NCBI GenBank assembly: GCA_035701845.1 | Contig: DASSRJ010000064.1 | Location: forward strand, 37,885-101,884 | Source of the DNA: Pseudolabrys sp035701845 | Lineage (GTDB): Bacteria > Pseudomonadota > Alphaproteobacteria > Rhizobiales > Xanthobacteraceae | Length of the DNA stretch: 64,000 bases | Direction of reading: 5' to 3' | Part shown: piece after piece, positions 35,015 through 43,488 of the stretch | How positions within the stretch are numbered: the first letter of the stretch is position 1 | Layout: each line of letters opens with the position of its first letter | Program-made: the position numbers and the translations under genes | The notes under the pieces: model-generated | The model's database searches: none | The model's input: only the letters and a program-made list of their open reading frames with translations | Told to the model about the DNA's origin: nothing

Positions 35015-35731
35015 ATGCCGACCGAGACCACCGCGCGGGCGCAACAGCTGCAGCCGGGTGCGCCGGACGAGGCTGACTATCGCGCCTTTTGCACGGCGTT
35101 ATCGGAGAGCGCGCGCGGCCGCGCATTCCTCGCCGAATATGCCCGGCGCAACCGCAATGCAGACACGCGGCCACTGCTGAGCGCCATCGAGCGCCTGCAG
35201 ATCTCCCTTGCGGCCGATCCGGCAGCACCGGCCGAGGTGCTGGCCAAGCAGAAATTGCGGGCACTGCTCGACGACATCACCACGGCGCAGAATGAAATCG
35301 AAGCGAGCGTCATGGCGATCAGGACCGCGAAGCTCGCCGATCTGATCGCCATGGTCGAGCAAAGGCTCGTTGAAATCATAACGTCTGCCGTGAGCAGCCC
35401 GGCGCCGGTCGAACCGTTGCCGCAGCCGCCGCTGGACGCGCACACAGAAGAGACGCGCCACCTGGCCGTAGTGCCGCCGCCTGATCAGCCGGAACTGCCG
35501 ATTCCCTCCCCGGCTGTCGCGCAGCCGCCGCCGATCGCGCTGGTTCGTCCGGAAACAACCATGGCGGAAGTTACCTTCGCCGAGCCTCAGCCTGCGGCGA
35601 AAGAAACGAAACCGCCCCGGCCCGCGGCGGGGCCTGTCGCCGGCGATCCTTCGCAGGCACCTACGCCGACGGATCCGCTCGCCGCAATCAACTCGCTCAG
35701 CGAATACGAGCGGCTCGCATTGTTCACGTGA
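35015..35731 (+). CDS. Conserved Hyphomicrobiales protein with helical N-terminus and Pro-rich tail
   Basis: The 238-aa soluble protein has a helical N-terminal domain including SARGRAFLAEYARRNRNADT, a signature of a Hyphomicrobiales family sometimes labelled CheZ-like. A helix pair (about residues 70-125) follows, then a long Pro/Ala-rich linker and a short conserved end (DPLAAINSLSEYERLALFT). CheZ activity is not demonstrable: the catalytic Asp/Gln signature was not identified. ATG 35015 follows AAGGA. Confidence 0.6.
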   Translation: MPTETTARAQQLQPGAPDEADYRAFCTALSESARGRAFLAEYARRNRNADTRPLLSAIERLQISLAADPAAPAEVLAKQKLRALLDDITTAQNEIEASVMAIRTAKLADLIAMVEQRLVEIITSAVSSPAPVEPLPQPPLDAHTEETRHLAVVPPPDQPELPIPSPAVAQPPPIALVRPETTMAEVTFAEPQPAAKETKPPRPAAGPVAGDPSQAPTPTDPLAAINSLSEYERLALFT

Positions 35732-35740
35732 GCAACTGCG

Positions 35741-36733
35741 CTATTTGGCGATCAGCCGCCCAAACAATTCGGGATCGACATTCGCGCCCGACAGGATCGC
35801 GACAACGACTTTCCCTTTGACCGCGACCTTGCCGGCGAGCAGCGCCGCAAGGCCAATGACGCCGCCGGGCTCGACAACAAGCTTGAGCTCGTGGAACGCG
35901 TAGCGCACGGCATTGCCGACCTCGTCATCGTTCACCGTTGTGCCCTGCCCGATCAGTTCGCGTGTGATGGGAAATGTCAGTTCGCCGGGCGTGTTGCTCA
36001 ACAGCGCATCGCAGATCGAGCCGCTCATGCGGGCATTCGCCTCGCGCTTGCCGCTCGCAAAAGACCGCAAAGTGTCATCGAACCCTTCCGGCTCGACCGC
36101 GTAGAATTTTGCGGACGGAACTTTTGCCTTCACGCCGAGTGAAATGCCTGCGGCAAGGCCGCCGCCGGAGGCACCGACGACCACGATCTCGGGCTGGAGA
36201 GAAAGGCGGGCGAGATCCTCGACGATTTCGGCGCCGATCGTGCCCTGGCCCGCGATGATCAGCGGGTCGTCATAGGGCGGCACCAGTGTCGCACCGCGTT
36301 CGGCAACGATTTTCTTCGCGATCGCCGCGCGGTCTTCGGTGTTGCGGTCGTAGAGCACGACCTCGGCGCCGAGCGCAAGCGTGCGCTCATGCTTGGGCTT
36401 CGGCGCATCAGCCGGCATTACAATGGTCGCGCGCATGCCGAGCAGACGCGCCGCAGCGGCCACACCCTGCGCGTGGTTTCCGCTCGAATAGGCCACAACG
36501 CCCGCGGCCCGCCGCTCTTGCGGAATCGATGAAATCTTGTTGTAGGCGCCGCGAAACTTGAACGATCCGGTGCGCTGGAGAGTCTCGGCTTTCAGGAAGA
36601 CCCGTGCGCCGATCGTTTCGTCCAGCACCGGCGCATTGATCAGCGGGGTGCGGACCGCAACGCCGGAAAGCCGCTTTGCCGCCGCTTCTATGTCCGCTGC
36701 GGTGGGTAAGATTGTGTTATCGATCGCGCCCAT
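35741..36733 (-). CDS. Threonine/serine dehydratase (PLP fold type II)
   Basis: This is a pyridoxal-phosphate enzyme that deaminates threonine or serine, or racemises serine. The 330-aa protein has the PLP-Lys motif TGSFKFRGAYNK (Lys59), SSGNHAQGVA that holds the carboxylate, and the phosphate-binding glycine loop GASGGGLAAG. The C-terminal SGANVDPELF is typical of catabolic threonine dehydratases. There is no ACT regulatory domain, so it is the short form and not biosynthetic IlvA. Confidence 0.9.
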   Translation of the reverse strand: MGAIDNTILPTAADIEAAAKRLSGVAVRTPLINAPVLDETIGARVFLKAETLQRTGSFKFRGAYNKISSIPQERRAAGVVAYSSGNHAQGVAAAARLLGMRATIVMPADAPKPKHERTLALGAEVVLYDRNTEDRAAIAKKIVAERGATLVPPYDDPLIIAGQGTIGAEIVEDLARLSLQPEIVVVGASGGGLAAGISLGVKAKVPSAKFYAVEPEGFDDTLRSFASGKREANARMSGSICDALLSNTPGELTFPITRELIGQGTTVNDDEVGNAVRYAFHELKLVVEPGGVIGLAALLAGKVAVKGKVVVAILSGANVDPELFGRLIAK

Positions 36734-36789
36734 GACAAAGGCTAGCGCGCTTCACTCGCTGCTTCCACCCTATCTCTTCTCCTCTCCAC

Positions 36790-36884
36790 CCGAACTCGGG
36801 TTTACCCGAGTTCGGCCAGTAAATGGTTTGGTCGAAGTCGGAAACATCCGACTTCGACTGGGGAGGGGTCGGGGGTGGGGGTGT
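36790..36884. repeat. Two perfect hairpins plus G-rich repeat at the left flank of the DUF559 gene
   Basis: Two 12-bp stems stand side by side: ccgaactcgggt (36790-36801) with its complement 36804-36815, and gtcgaagtcgga (36831-36842) with its complement 36847-36858. They are followed by a G-run, ggggaggggtcgggggtggg (36860 on). The G-run recurs inverted at 37284-37310 on the other side of the gene. The stop and last codons of the DUF559 frame lie inside this element. Confidence 0.75.
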
Positions 36885-37221
36885 CTGCGATGGCGTTCCG
36901 AATTTCAATCAGCACACTTTCGATTTGCGACAGCGCATCGTTATTCCAAAAGCGCAACACCCTGTAACCTTGCGATTGAATGTGTAATGTGCGTGCCTCG
37001 TCTTTCGCTACTTGCGATCCGTGCTGGCCGCCGTCGATTTCGATAACCAGTTTCAAACGATGGCACGCAAAATCGGCGATGTAAGGCCCGATCTGCACTT
37101 GCCTGCGAAAATGCGAGCCATTCAAACGCAACCGATGGCGCAAATGCCACCACAGCCTGCGTTCGGCCTCCGTCGGTGCTTTGCGCATTCGCCGTGAATA
37201 CAGACGCTGCGGCGGGGCCAT
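36802..37221 (-). CDS. DUF559-family endonuclease-like protein
   Basis: DUF559 proteins have a restriction-endonuclease-like fold related to very-short-patch-repair nucleases. The 139-aa protein shows TEAERRLWWHLRHRL, FRRQVQIGPYIADFACHRLK and the acidic active-site strand LVIEIDGGQH. The C-terminal tail beginning IADTPTPDPSP is encoded by the G/C-rich repeat, so the true domain probably ends near residue 112. ATG 37221 is the best start; ATG 37188 is an alternative. The gene is flanked by inverted copies of the same repeat, suggesting that it spread as a cassette. Confidence 0.8.
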   Translation of the reverse strand: MAPPQRLYSRRMRKAPTEAERRLWWHLRHRLRLNGSHFRRQVQIGPYIADFACHRLKLVIEIDGGQHGSQVAKDEARTLHIQSQGYRVLRFWNNDALSQIESVLIEIRNAIADTPTPDPSPVEVGCFRLRPNHLLAELG

Positions 37222-37281
37222 TGTCCGATCCGTTAAGGCCCAAGTGCGGTCCTCGTTCCGAATGCTCACTGAACTACACCG

Positions 37282-37325
37282 ACACCGACCCCCACCCCTG
37301 ACCCCTCCCCACAAGGAGGGAGGGG
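37282..37325. repeat. C-rich intergenic repeat, inverted partner of 36860-36884
   Basis: acccccacccctgacccctcc (within 37287-37309) is the near-perfect reverse complement of the G-run on the other side of the DUF559 gene. It continues into an imperfect hairpin (cccctcc-acaa-ggaggg). Sequences of this type encode the well-known PLTPPHKGEG-like peptide in plus-frame mispredictions, which is seen here too. Confidence 0.7.
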
Positions 37326-37503
37326 AATGGTCCCTCATTTGTTGCCGCTTTCGTGGTTCGTTGCAGACAACGATAAGATGAATCGAACTCCCGCGCGTCA
37401 GTCGAATGGCTGCCGGCAGTGTCGCGCCCGGCCTTGACCACCACTCCCGTCCGCTTTCTAACATTCCCGACGCTATCAATTCGGCATCATCTGTGAGGTC
37501 CCC

Positions 37504-38283
37504 ATGAATCTCGGAATCGCCGGCCGCAAGGCCATCGTTTGCGCATCAAGCCGCGGCCTGGGAAAGGCCTGCGCGCGCGCACTGGCCGAGGCCGGTTGCG
37601 AGGTGGTGATCAATGGCCGCGACGCCGGAAAACTCGAAGCCGCCGCCGCCGAGCTCTCGGGCACTGCCGGCGCCAGGGTCATTCCGGTCGTCGCCGATGT
37701 TGCAACAGCCGACGGGCAGAAAGCGTTGCTCGCCGCCTGCCCCCGGCCGGACATTCTGGTCAACAACAATGCCGGCCCGCCGATGCGCGATTTCCGCGAG
37801 CTCACCCGTCAGCAGATGCTCGACGGCGTCATCGCCAACATGGTTGTCGCGATCGAGCTCATCCAGAAAGTGATCGACCCGATGTGCGAGCGGAAGTTCG
37901 GCCGCATCGTCAACATCACCTCGGGCTCGGTGAAGATGCCGCTCGCTGGCCTTGATCTGTCGTCCGGCGCACGCGCCGGACTCACGGCCTTTCTCGCCGG
38001 CGTGGCGCGCAAAGTTGCCGAGAGAAATGTCACCATCAACAATATCCTGCCCGGCGCCTTCGATACCGATCGCCTGCGCAGCACGTTGAGCAAGACCGCC
38101 GAGCAGCAAGGCAAGAGTGAGGCCGAGGTCGCGACCGCGCGTATGGCCGCCATCCCCGCCAAACGCTTCGGTAATCCGGACGAGTTCGGCGCGGCCTGCG
38201 CGTTTTTGTGCTCCGCGCAGGCCGGCTACATCACAGGTCAGAACCTGCTGATCGACGGCGGCACCTTCAACGGCGCCTTCTAA
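37504..38283 (+). CDS. Divergent SDR-family protein (FabG-like) without catalytic Tyr and Lys
   Basis: The 259-aa protein has the SDR Rossmann fold, LVNNNAG at 85-91 and a C-terminal GQNLLIDGGTFNGAF. The cofactor loop reads ASSRGLG (14-20), with Ala where the first Gly is normal. Ser140 of the catalytic set is present, but the YxxxK pair is Ser153 and Arg157 in LSSGARAGL. This matches a described FabG-like SDR subgroup with imperfect NAD-binding and catalytic motifs (CDD BKR_like_SDR_like). It may be inactive as a reductase or use another chemistry. Confidence 0.82.
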   Translation: MNLGIAGRKAIVCASSRGLGKACARALAEAGCEVVINGRDAGKLEAAAAELSGTAGARVIPVVADVATADGQKALLAACPRPDILVNNNAGPPMRDFRELTRQQMLDGVIANMVVAIELIQKVIDPMCERKFGRIVNITSGSVKMPLAGLDLSSGARAGLTAFLAGVARKVAERNVTINNILPGAFDTDRLRSTLSKTAEQQGKSEAEVATARMAAIPAKRFGNPDEFGAACAFLCSAQAGYITGQNLLIDGGTFNGAF

Positions 38284-38290
38284 ATGCGAA

Positions 38291-38310
38291 GGCCGGCAGC
38301 AATGCCGGCC
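38291..38310. terminator. Hairpin between convergent SDR and FadL genes
   Basis: An 8-bp perfect stem (ggccggca/tgccggcc) with loop GCAA lies between two convergent stop codons. No T-run follows on the plus side. On the minus side the hairpin is followed by TTCGCATTTA, so it may serve mainly the FadL gene. Confidence 0.45.
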
Positions 38311-38335
38311 CTGCACCCCACCCCATCGCAATGAA

Positions 38336-39664
38336 TTACTTCATGAAAGGCTTCTTGAACGACGGCTCGAGGTCGTCGAAGCGGATGACGGCCGCAGCTG
38401 AAAACAAGTCGCTATGCGCATTGACGGTGCCAACATAATTGGCCCCGGAAAATGACGGATTCCCGGACGCGGCAGTAATGTTGATGTTTGGTTCCTTTAT
38501 CCAAAGATGCGTATAGGCGAGATCGAAACGCATGAATGGGGCGACTTTCCAAGAAAGGCCCATGGATGCCCAGAACCGGTCGTTGTCCGGCAGACGTGGC
38601 GTGCGCACTTGGTCGGTGATGGGAGAGATTTCATAACCGACACCACCGCGCAAAGTCAGTCTTTCATTCCAGCGATACTCGGCGCCGGCTGAGAAGAACC
38701 AGCCATCATCATATTGGAAGGGAACCCGAAAGGCGTTGGTACCTACCAGCGCGGGAGCGCCGTTCAATTGATTAACGGTGACCGTGCCGATCCGACTCCA
38801 GTTGGACCATTCCACGGTGCCCATGAGCGTCCACTGGGGGTTCAACTGCTGGCGGATGCCGAGCGAAACGACATCGGGAAGCTTGAGCGTCGTTTCGACC
38901 GAACCTGGTGTCGAGAAAGGAACGTTAAAAGCCGCTCCCGCAGGCAGCAGCATCGTCCCATGGATGTCTTGATCGATCTGCGAACGATAACCAATCCCAA
39001 TCAACGTCGTCGGCGTCGGCGTGAAGGTGACGCCGGCCGTGGCGCCAAAACCGTAGCCTCGACCTTTGAGGGTAAGGTCCTGACCAGGCAACGTTAAGCC
39101 TTGTGTAAAATTGACATTCATGTACTGGATTTGGACACCCGCACCGATGCTAATCCAATCATTGATGCGGTAAGCGATGCTGGGTGTCGCATTGTAGGAT
39201 CTGATCGAACTGTCGCCCGAATAATTCCGGCCTGCCCACGTTTCGGGAGTGCTGACGGACAATGCAAATGGTGCGTTTATGGACAGGCCGAGCCAGAGGT
39301 TCGGGCTCACCTGATAAGTCGTGTAGCCGTTCGGGACCACTCCCGATTCTGCGCTATTGGACACGCCGCCAAAAGAAAGCAGTGCTGGGGTAGTGCCGGC
39401 TTGTGGGGTCTGGCTCGCTTTCGGAACGATGACGGTAAAGCCGTTCTCGCTGACGATGCCCTTGAACTGGGTCATCGTTGCCGGATTCCAGAACATCGAA
39501 GACGGCGAGCCGCCGGCGGCAACGCCTGCAAACGATGTTCCTTGTCCGTAAGTGCTTTGCTCGCGAATTGCGAAGGCGCCGGCATCTGCCTGTGCCGTGG
39601 CGACGATCAGAATTCCGAGCGCAGTCCCCGCCCGAAGCATCCCCATCCACCCAAGACGTGACAT
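38336..39664 (-). CDS. FadL/OMPP1/TodX-family outer-membrane transporter
   Basis: FadL-type beta-barrels take up long-chain fatty acids and other hydrophobic compounds. The 442-aa protein has a signal peptide (to about residue 29), the family N-terminus GAFAIREQSTYGQGTSFAG with the conserved FWNPAT motif of the hatch domain, and repeated amphipathic strands with aromatic ends up to the C-terminal FDDLEPSFKKPFMK. The final residues extend beyond a classical terminal Phe. It has its own promoter region of about 390 bp upstream. Confidence 0.88.
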   Translation of the reverse strand: MSRLGWMGMLRAGTALGILIVATAQADAGAFAIREQSTYGQGTSFAGVAAGGSPSSMFWNPATMTQFKGIVSENGFTVIVPKASQTPQAGTTPALLSFGGVSNSAESGVVPNGYTTYQVSPNLWLGLSINAPFALSVSTPETWAGRNYSGDSSIRSYNATPSIAYRINDWISIGAGVQIQYMNVNFTQGLTLPGQDLTLKGRGYGFGATAGVTFTPTPTTLIGIGYRSQIDQDIHGTMLLPAGAAFNVPFSTPGSVETTLKLPDVVSLGIRQQLNPQWTLMGTVEWSNWSRIGTVTVNQLNGAPALVGTNAFRVPFQYDDGWFFSAGAEYRWNERLTLRGGVGYEISPITDQVRTPRLPDNDRFWASMGLSWKVAPFMRFDLAYTHLWIKEPNINITAASGNPSFSGANYVGTVNAHSDLFSAAAVIRFDDLEPSFKKPFMK

Positions 39665-40055
39665 TGATTGGTCCCCCGCCCGATTCCGCCTCGTGATGCT
39701 ATCGTGGTCCCAGGTTGTACGACCGACAATAGCGACTGCCTTAAAAAAAGCAGGAACAGCACGAACTTGTTTAAAAAGACTGCGGCTGTTGCGGCGATGA
39801 CACAGGCGTTTGCCGCGCTGCGAAAAGTTGAGAATTATTTGTCAATCAACGAGTTGCAGCCAGGTGCGACTATGGCGAAATCGATGCGCCGGCCTGTTTG
39901 TCGGCCGTCAATTTCGGCGCGCCGGACATTCGAGACGGCGTCTACCCGTCGTGGCAGGCGCCCGGCCTGGTTGCCCCCGACCTGCTGTCATGCATGATGG
40001 CGCCGACCTGCCTGTCAAAACTCAAAAACAAACGCCCCGAAGGAGACATCTTAAA
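39665..40055. other. Intergenic region upstream of the FadL and FAH genes
   Basis: About 390 bp between divergent genes. Frames remain open on the plus strand as far as 39810, but nothing in them resembles a protein and the AAGGAG site precedes only the ATG at 40056. No clear palindrome or promoter was recognised. Confidence 0.4.
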
Positions 40056-40907
40056 ATGAAGCTCGTCCGCTATGGCGCGCCCGGTCGCGAGAAACCCGGC
40101 ATTATCGGTGACGACGGCAAAATTCGCGATCTGTCGCGGATTGTGAAGGACATCGACGGCGCGATGCTGGCCGCGGGCGGCCTTGCCAGGATCAAGAAGG
40201 CCAACCTGAAGCGGATGAAGCCCGTCTCCGGCAAGCCGCGGCTCGGTCCCTGCATCGGCAACGTCAAAAACTTTATCGCCATCGGTCTCAATTACTCCGA
40301 CCACGCGGCGGAAGCCGGCATGCCGATCCCGAAGGAGCCGATCATCTTCAACAAGGTCTCGAGCTGCATCTGCGGCCCGAACGACGACACGATCACGCCG
40401 CGCGAGTCCGGCAAGCTCGACTACGAAGTCGAGCTGGGCATCGTCATCGGCAAGCGCGCACGCTATCTCGCCAAGGACAAGGCGAAAGATGCGATCGCCG
40501 GCTATTTCCTGTCGAACGACGTATCGGAACGCGTATTCCAGATCGAACGCTCGGGCGGCCAATGGGACAAGGGTAAAGGCTGTGAGACGTTCGGTCCGAT
40601 CGGACCCTGGTTTGTCACCAGGGACGAAATCAGGGATCCGCAGAGCCTGGACATGTGGCTCGATGTGAACGGCGAGCGCCGCCAGCGCGGCAACACGCGT
40701 ACGATGATCTTCGGCTGCGAGCATCTTGTCTGGTATTGCTCGCAGTTCTTCGTGATGGAGCCGGGCGACATCATCATTACCGGCACGCCGCCGGGTGTGG
40801 CGCTCGGCATGAAGCCCACTCCGGTATTCCTGAAGCCGGGCGACGTCGTTACGCTTGGAATCGAGAAGCTCGGAGAACAGCGCCAGAAGATCGTCGCAGC
40901 AAAATAA
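40056..40907 (+). CDS. Fumarylacetoacetate hydrolase (FAH) family protein
   Basis: FAH-superfamily enzymes cleave C-C bonds or decarboxylate 2-oxo acids at a divalent metal site. The 283-aa protein contains the metal-binding set LDYEVELGIVIG and IGLNYSDHAAEAG, and the ITGTPPGVALGMKPTPVFLK segment typical of the family. It starts after AAGGAGACATC. Members this size are often annotated as ureidoglycolate lyase or 2-hydroxyhepta-2,4-diene-1,7-dioate isomerase; the exact substrate cannot be told here. Confidence 0.88.
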   Translation: MKLVRYGAPGREKPGIIGDDGKIRDLSRIVKDIDGAMLAAGGLARIKKANLKRMKPVSGKPRLGPCIGNVKNFIAIGLNYSDHAAEAGMPIPKEPIIFNKVSSCICGPNDDTITPRESGKLDYEVELGIVIGKRARYLAKDKAKDAIAGYFLSNDVSERVFQIERSGGQWDKGKGCETFGPIGPWFVTRDEIRDPQSLDMWLDVNGERRQRGNTRTMIFGCEHLVWYCSQFFVMEPGDIIITGTPPGVALGMKPTPVFLKPGDVVTLGIEKLGEQRQKIVAAK

Positions 40908-40930
40908 TTATTGCGGGCGGGCGGCAAGCC

Positions 40931-41304
40931 ATGTTGCGCATCCTGGTCATGCTCGCCACATTCGCTTGCTGCTGCTCGCCGGCTTTTTCAGAAACGCTCA
41001 ATTCATTCCGCCACGCGCACGGGCGGCCGGCGTTACAGCGCAGCGGAACTTTGCAGGCGATGGCGCGCCGCCATGCTCAAAGCATGGCGATGCGCGGAAC
41101 AATGGATCATTCCGGATTTTACACCGAGCGCGGCAGAGCCGGCGTAGTGCCGAAAATGTGGCGGCGGGATGCGCCAGCGAAAGCTGCGCCATTGCATTGT
41201 GGGCGGGATCCTCAGGACACCGCTCGAACATGCTGTTGTCTGATGTCCGCAAATACGGACTGGCATCCTCCGGGCGGTACTGGTGCCTGGTTCTCGGCCG
41301 CTAG
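40931..41304 (+). pseudogene. Frameshifted CAP-domain (SCP/PR-1-like) exported protein
   Basis: The first part from ATG 40931 gives a signal peptide (MLRILVMLATFACCCSPAFS) and the CAP start LNSFRHAHGRPALQ, with the active-site His in MDHSGFYTERGRAG. The CAP second half continues in another frame: AENVAAGCASESCAIALW, SSGHRSNMLLSDVRKYGLAS and YWCLVLG, ending at the TAG at 41302. The switch lies between about 41133 and 41150 and is equivalent to one missing base. Either the gene is broken or the read has an error. CAP proteins are secreted and of unclear function in bacteria. Confidence 0.75.
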
Positions 41305-41332
41305 CGCGAACTGATTCAAACGCGTGCGCGAG

Positions 41333-41350
41333 TGATGCACAAATGCATCA
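41333..41350. repeat. Short inverted repeat upstream of the RlpA gene
   Basis: tgatgca-caaa-tgcatca is a perfect 7-bp inverted repeat about 130 bp before the GTG of the RlpA gene. It could be an operator or a chance palindrome; no family was recognised. Confidence 0.3.
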
Positions 41351-41477
41351 TCATGCGACAAATCTGTGAACCGAGGCTGATCTCTACCAGTGCACCGCCG
41401 CCTTACAATAAGGAGCGGTAGCTTCACCGCCGGGGATCGGGGGCGGCTCTGCGACCGTTTCGCATCGAGGACGTCCC

Positions 41478-42017
41478 GTGAAAATCCAGGTTAGTCCCAA
41501 CGTCAATCAGATCACGCGCCTGCTCGTAGTGGGCAGCGCTTCCCTCGTGCTTGCGAACTGCACGGCCGACAACATCGAAACGCGGGCGAATCACAGGCAC
41601 GCCGCCGGCTCGTCACGCATTGCCGCAACAGGAGAGATCACTCCGAAGACGGAGCATCTGATCCGCAAACGCACTGTGAAGCTCACGCACGAACACGCTC
41701 CGCAGAAAGTGGCCAACTACACTGCCGTGGGCGTTGCCTCCTGGTACGGCGAAGACTTCCAAGGCCGGCGAACCGCCAACGGCGAGACGTTCGACATGAA
41801 TTCGTTTTCCGCCGCGCACCCGTCACTGCCGCTGCCGAGCAATGTGCGGATAACAAATCTCGGCAATCAACGATCGGTCGTCGTGCGCGTCAACGATCGT
41901 GGGCCTTTCGTCGGTGGCCGCGTGATCGACGTGTCGGCAAAAACTGCGAAGGCGCTCGGCTTCTACGACGACGGCCTGAGCAAGGTCAAAGTGGAATATG
42001 TCGGCCGCGCGCAATAA
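41478..42017 (+). CDS. rlpA: RlpA-family septal-ring lytic transglycosylase-like lipoprotein
   Basis: RlpA-type proteins have a double-psi beta-barrel fold and in some species cleave naked glycan strands at the septum. The 179-aa product has a lipobox-like LVLANC at about residue 27 and the conserved barrel: GVASWYGEDFQGRRTANGE, FSAAHPSLPLPSNVRI and VRVNDRGPFVGGRVIDVS. It lacks the C-terminal SPOR domain of full RlpA, so it is a short form. The start is GTG at 41478, preceded by GAGGA. Confidence 0.85.
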   Translation: MKIQVSPNVNQITRLLVVGSASLVLANCTADNIETRANHRHAAGSSRIAATGEITPKTEHLIRKRTVKLTHEHAPQKVANYTAVGVASWYGEDFQGRRTANGETFDMNSFSAAHPSLPLPSNVRITNLGNQRSVVVRVNDRGPFVGGRVIDVSAKTAKALGFYDDGLSKVKVEYVGRAQ

Positions 42018-42236
42018 GACGCACGTCAACCGCGGCGGCGTGCCGGCAATATCGCGGTGAAAAGGTACCGGGCGCGTTCGTCAGCGCACCACACTACCGC
42101 CGCACACCGATTAACGGACACAAAAAACGGCCTGCCGAATTTGCAACGCATTGCGGCCCCAATCGCAATTTCCAATCGGCCTCTCTCGTTTTGAGTCCCA
42201 TTTGTGTTTCTTTGTACAACGTGAGGAGCAGGACGC

Positions 42237-43181
42237 ATGCGAGGAACCAGGACGGTTCTGGCATCGGGTTTTCTTGCGATCGTTTCGATCACCGGTTCGT
42301 CTGCGCCCAGGGCTGCCGACGAATGTTTGGCCAAGCCAAACGGGCCAACGCCGCAGGGGCAGCACTGGTACTACCGCATCGACCACGCGAACGACGGGCG
42401 CCAATGTTGGTACCTGCGGGCGGAGGGTGGCCGCGTCCAGAAAACGTCGCGGCAAACGGACCAGGAATCTTCCGACGCAAGGGCGCAGGCAATACGGGCG
42501 CCGGCGGCGCCGGCGGCAAAAACGCCGCCTGTGGAAAGTGCTGCTCCCGTGACGGCACCAATCCCCTGGCTCAATGTGCAGAAATTGCCCGAGCCCGTTC
42601 CATCTGTTCAGCCTGGAATACAACAAAGGCCGTCGACACAGACACAATTGGACGGCGCGGCAGCGGTCACAACATCAGGCAATGCAGCACGCGAGAGGAT
42701 GGTCGATCCTCCCATCGCCGTCCCGAACAGTCCTGCCCCGAGCGCGGACGGCAATACAACATCGACCCGTCGGGCGAGAGAGCAGCAGCGTCGTCAACAG
42801 GCGCAAGCCCGACCGGAACCGCCGGCCCCGGCCATTGCCAGGGTTGACCACACGTTCGCTCTGTTGATGACACTGCTGGCGGCTCTCGCGATTGCTGGCC
42901 CGGCCCTGCACATTGTCGGGCGACGGCGGCGGCGCGAGGCGATCAACTTCCGGCCGCCACCATCGGCGCGCGTGGTCGCCCTGAATGCGCCGGCACCGCG
43001 CATTCGCGCAATGCCGCGGGAACAAGTCGCAAAACCGGCCGCGCCTGTGCCGACCAGGCCGCCCAATCAGACCGAAAGGCTGGCGTATGCGCTGCAACAA
43101 CTCGTGGACCGCATGCAGAGAACCGAGCGGCCTGAGCCAAAGGAGGTCCGCACCAGACCTCGTGGACGCGCTTCGATGTGA
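42237..43181 (+). CDS. Exported/membrane protein of a Bradyrhizobium-type family, unknown function
   Basis: The 314-aa protein has a signal peptide and a small Cys domain (CLAKPNGPTPQGQHWYYRID then QCWYL). It continues with a long Ala/Pro/Gln linker, one membrane helix at about 203-224 (ALLMTLLAALAIAGPALHIV) and a basic cytoplasmic tail. The Cys-Trp-Tyr head is a recurring module in Hyphomicrobiales hypothetical proteins. The function is unknown. The start follows GAGCAGGAC. Confidence 0.7.
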   Translation: MRGTRTVLASGFLAIVSITGSSAPRAADECLAKPNGPTPQGQHWYYRIDHANDGRQCWYLRAEGGRVQKTSRQTDQESSDARAQAIRAPAAPAAKTPPVESAAPVTAPIPWLNVQKLPEPVPSVQPGIQQRPSTQTQLDGAAAVTTSGNAARERMVDPPIAVPNSPAPSADGNTTSTRRAREQQRRQQAQARPEPPAPAIARVDHTFALLMTLLAALAIAGPALHIVGRRRRREAINFRPPPSARVVALNAPAPRIRAMPREQVAKPAAPVPTRPPNQTERLAYALQQLVDRMQRTERPEPKEVRTRPRGRASM

Positions 43182-43488
43182 GGCGGCGGCGCAAAACAAC
43201 CTGGCTGCCGTTAACGGCAGCAGTCAGGTGCAACTGCGGAGACATTTTTCCTTTTTCTCCGGGTCTTGTGCACGCGCTTCCCACGCATCGGCAATTTCCA
43301 GCAGCGCGCGATGCGAATACAATCCGCCGCGTATTTCCTGGACTTCTCCGACTCGCGCAACCTGGCCTTTCGCGCGACGAGAACGCCGGTTTTTGGAACT
43401 TTGTTCTTCAACAATTTTGTGATGCGAAATAGCGCGGAACCAATGGACCCGAACCCGACTTTTACCGCTGCCTGTCGGGGAGGATTGG
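43182..43488. other. Intergenic region with an 18-bp perfect palindrome
   Basis: The gap holds the palindrome gctgccgttaacggcagc at 43204-43221. Short open frames on + show no recognisable protein. A related gccgttaacggc lies at 16617-16628 before coiled-coil gene 2. Confidence 0.5.

Noticed and set aside
37181..37381. Plus-strand frame containing PPLTPPHKEGG
   Set aside because: This peptide is a known by-product of the C-rich intergenic repeat, not a gene.
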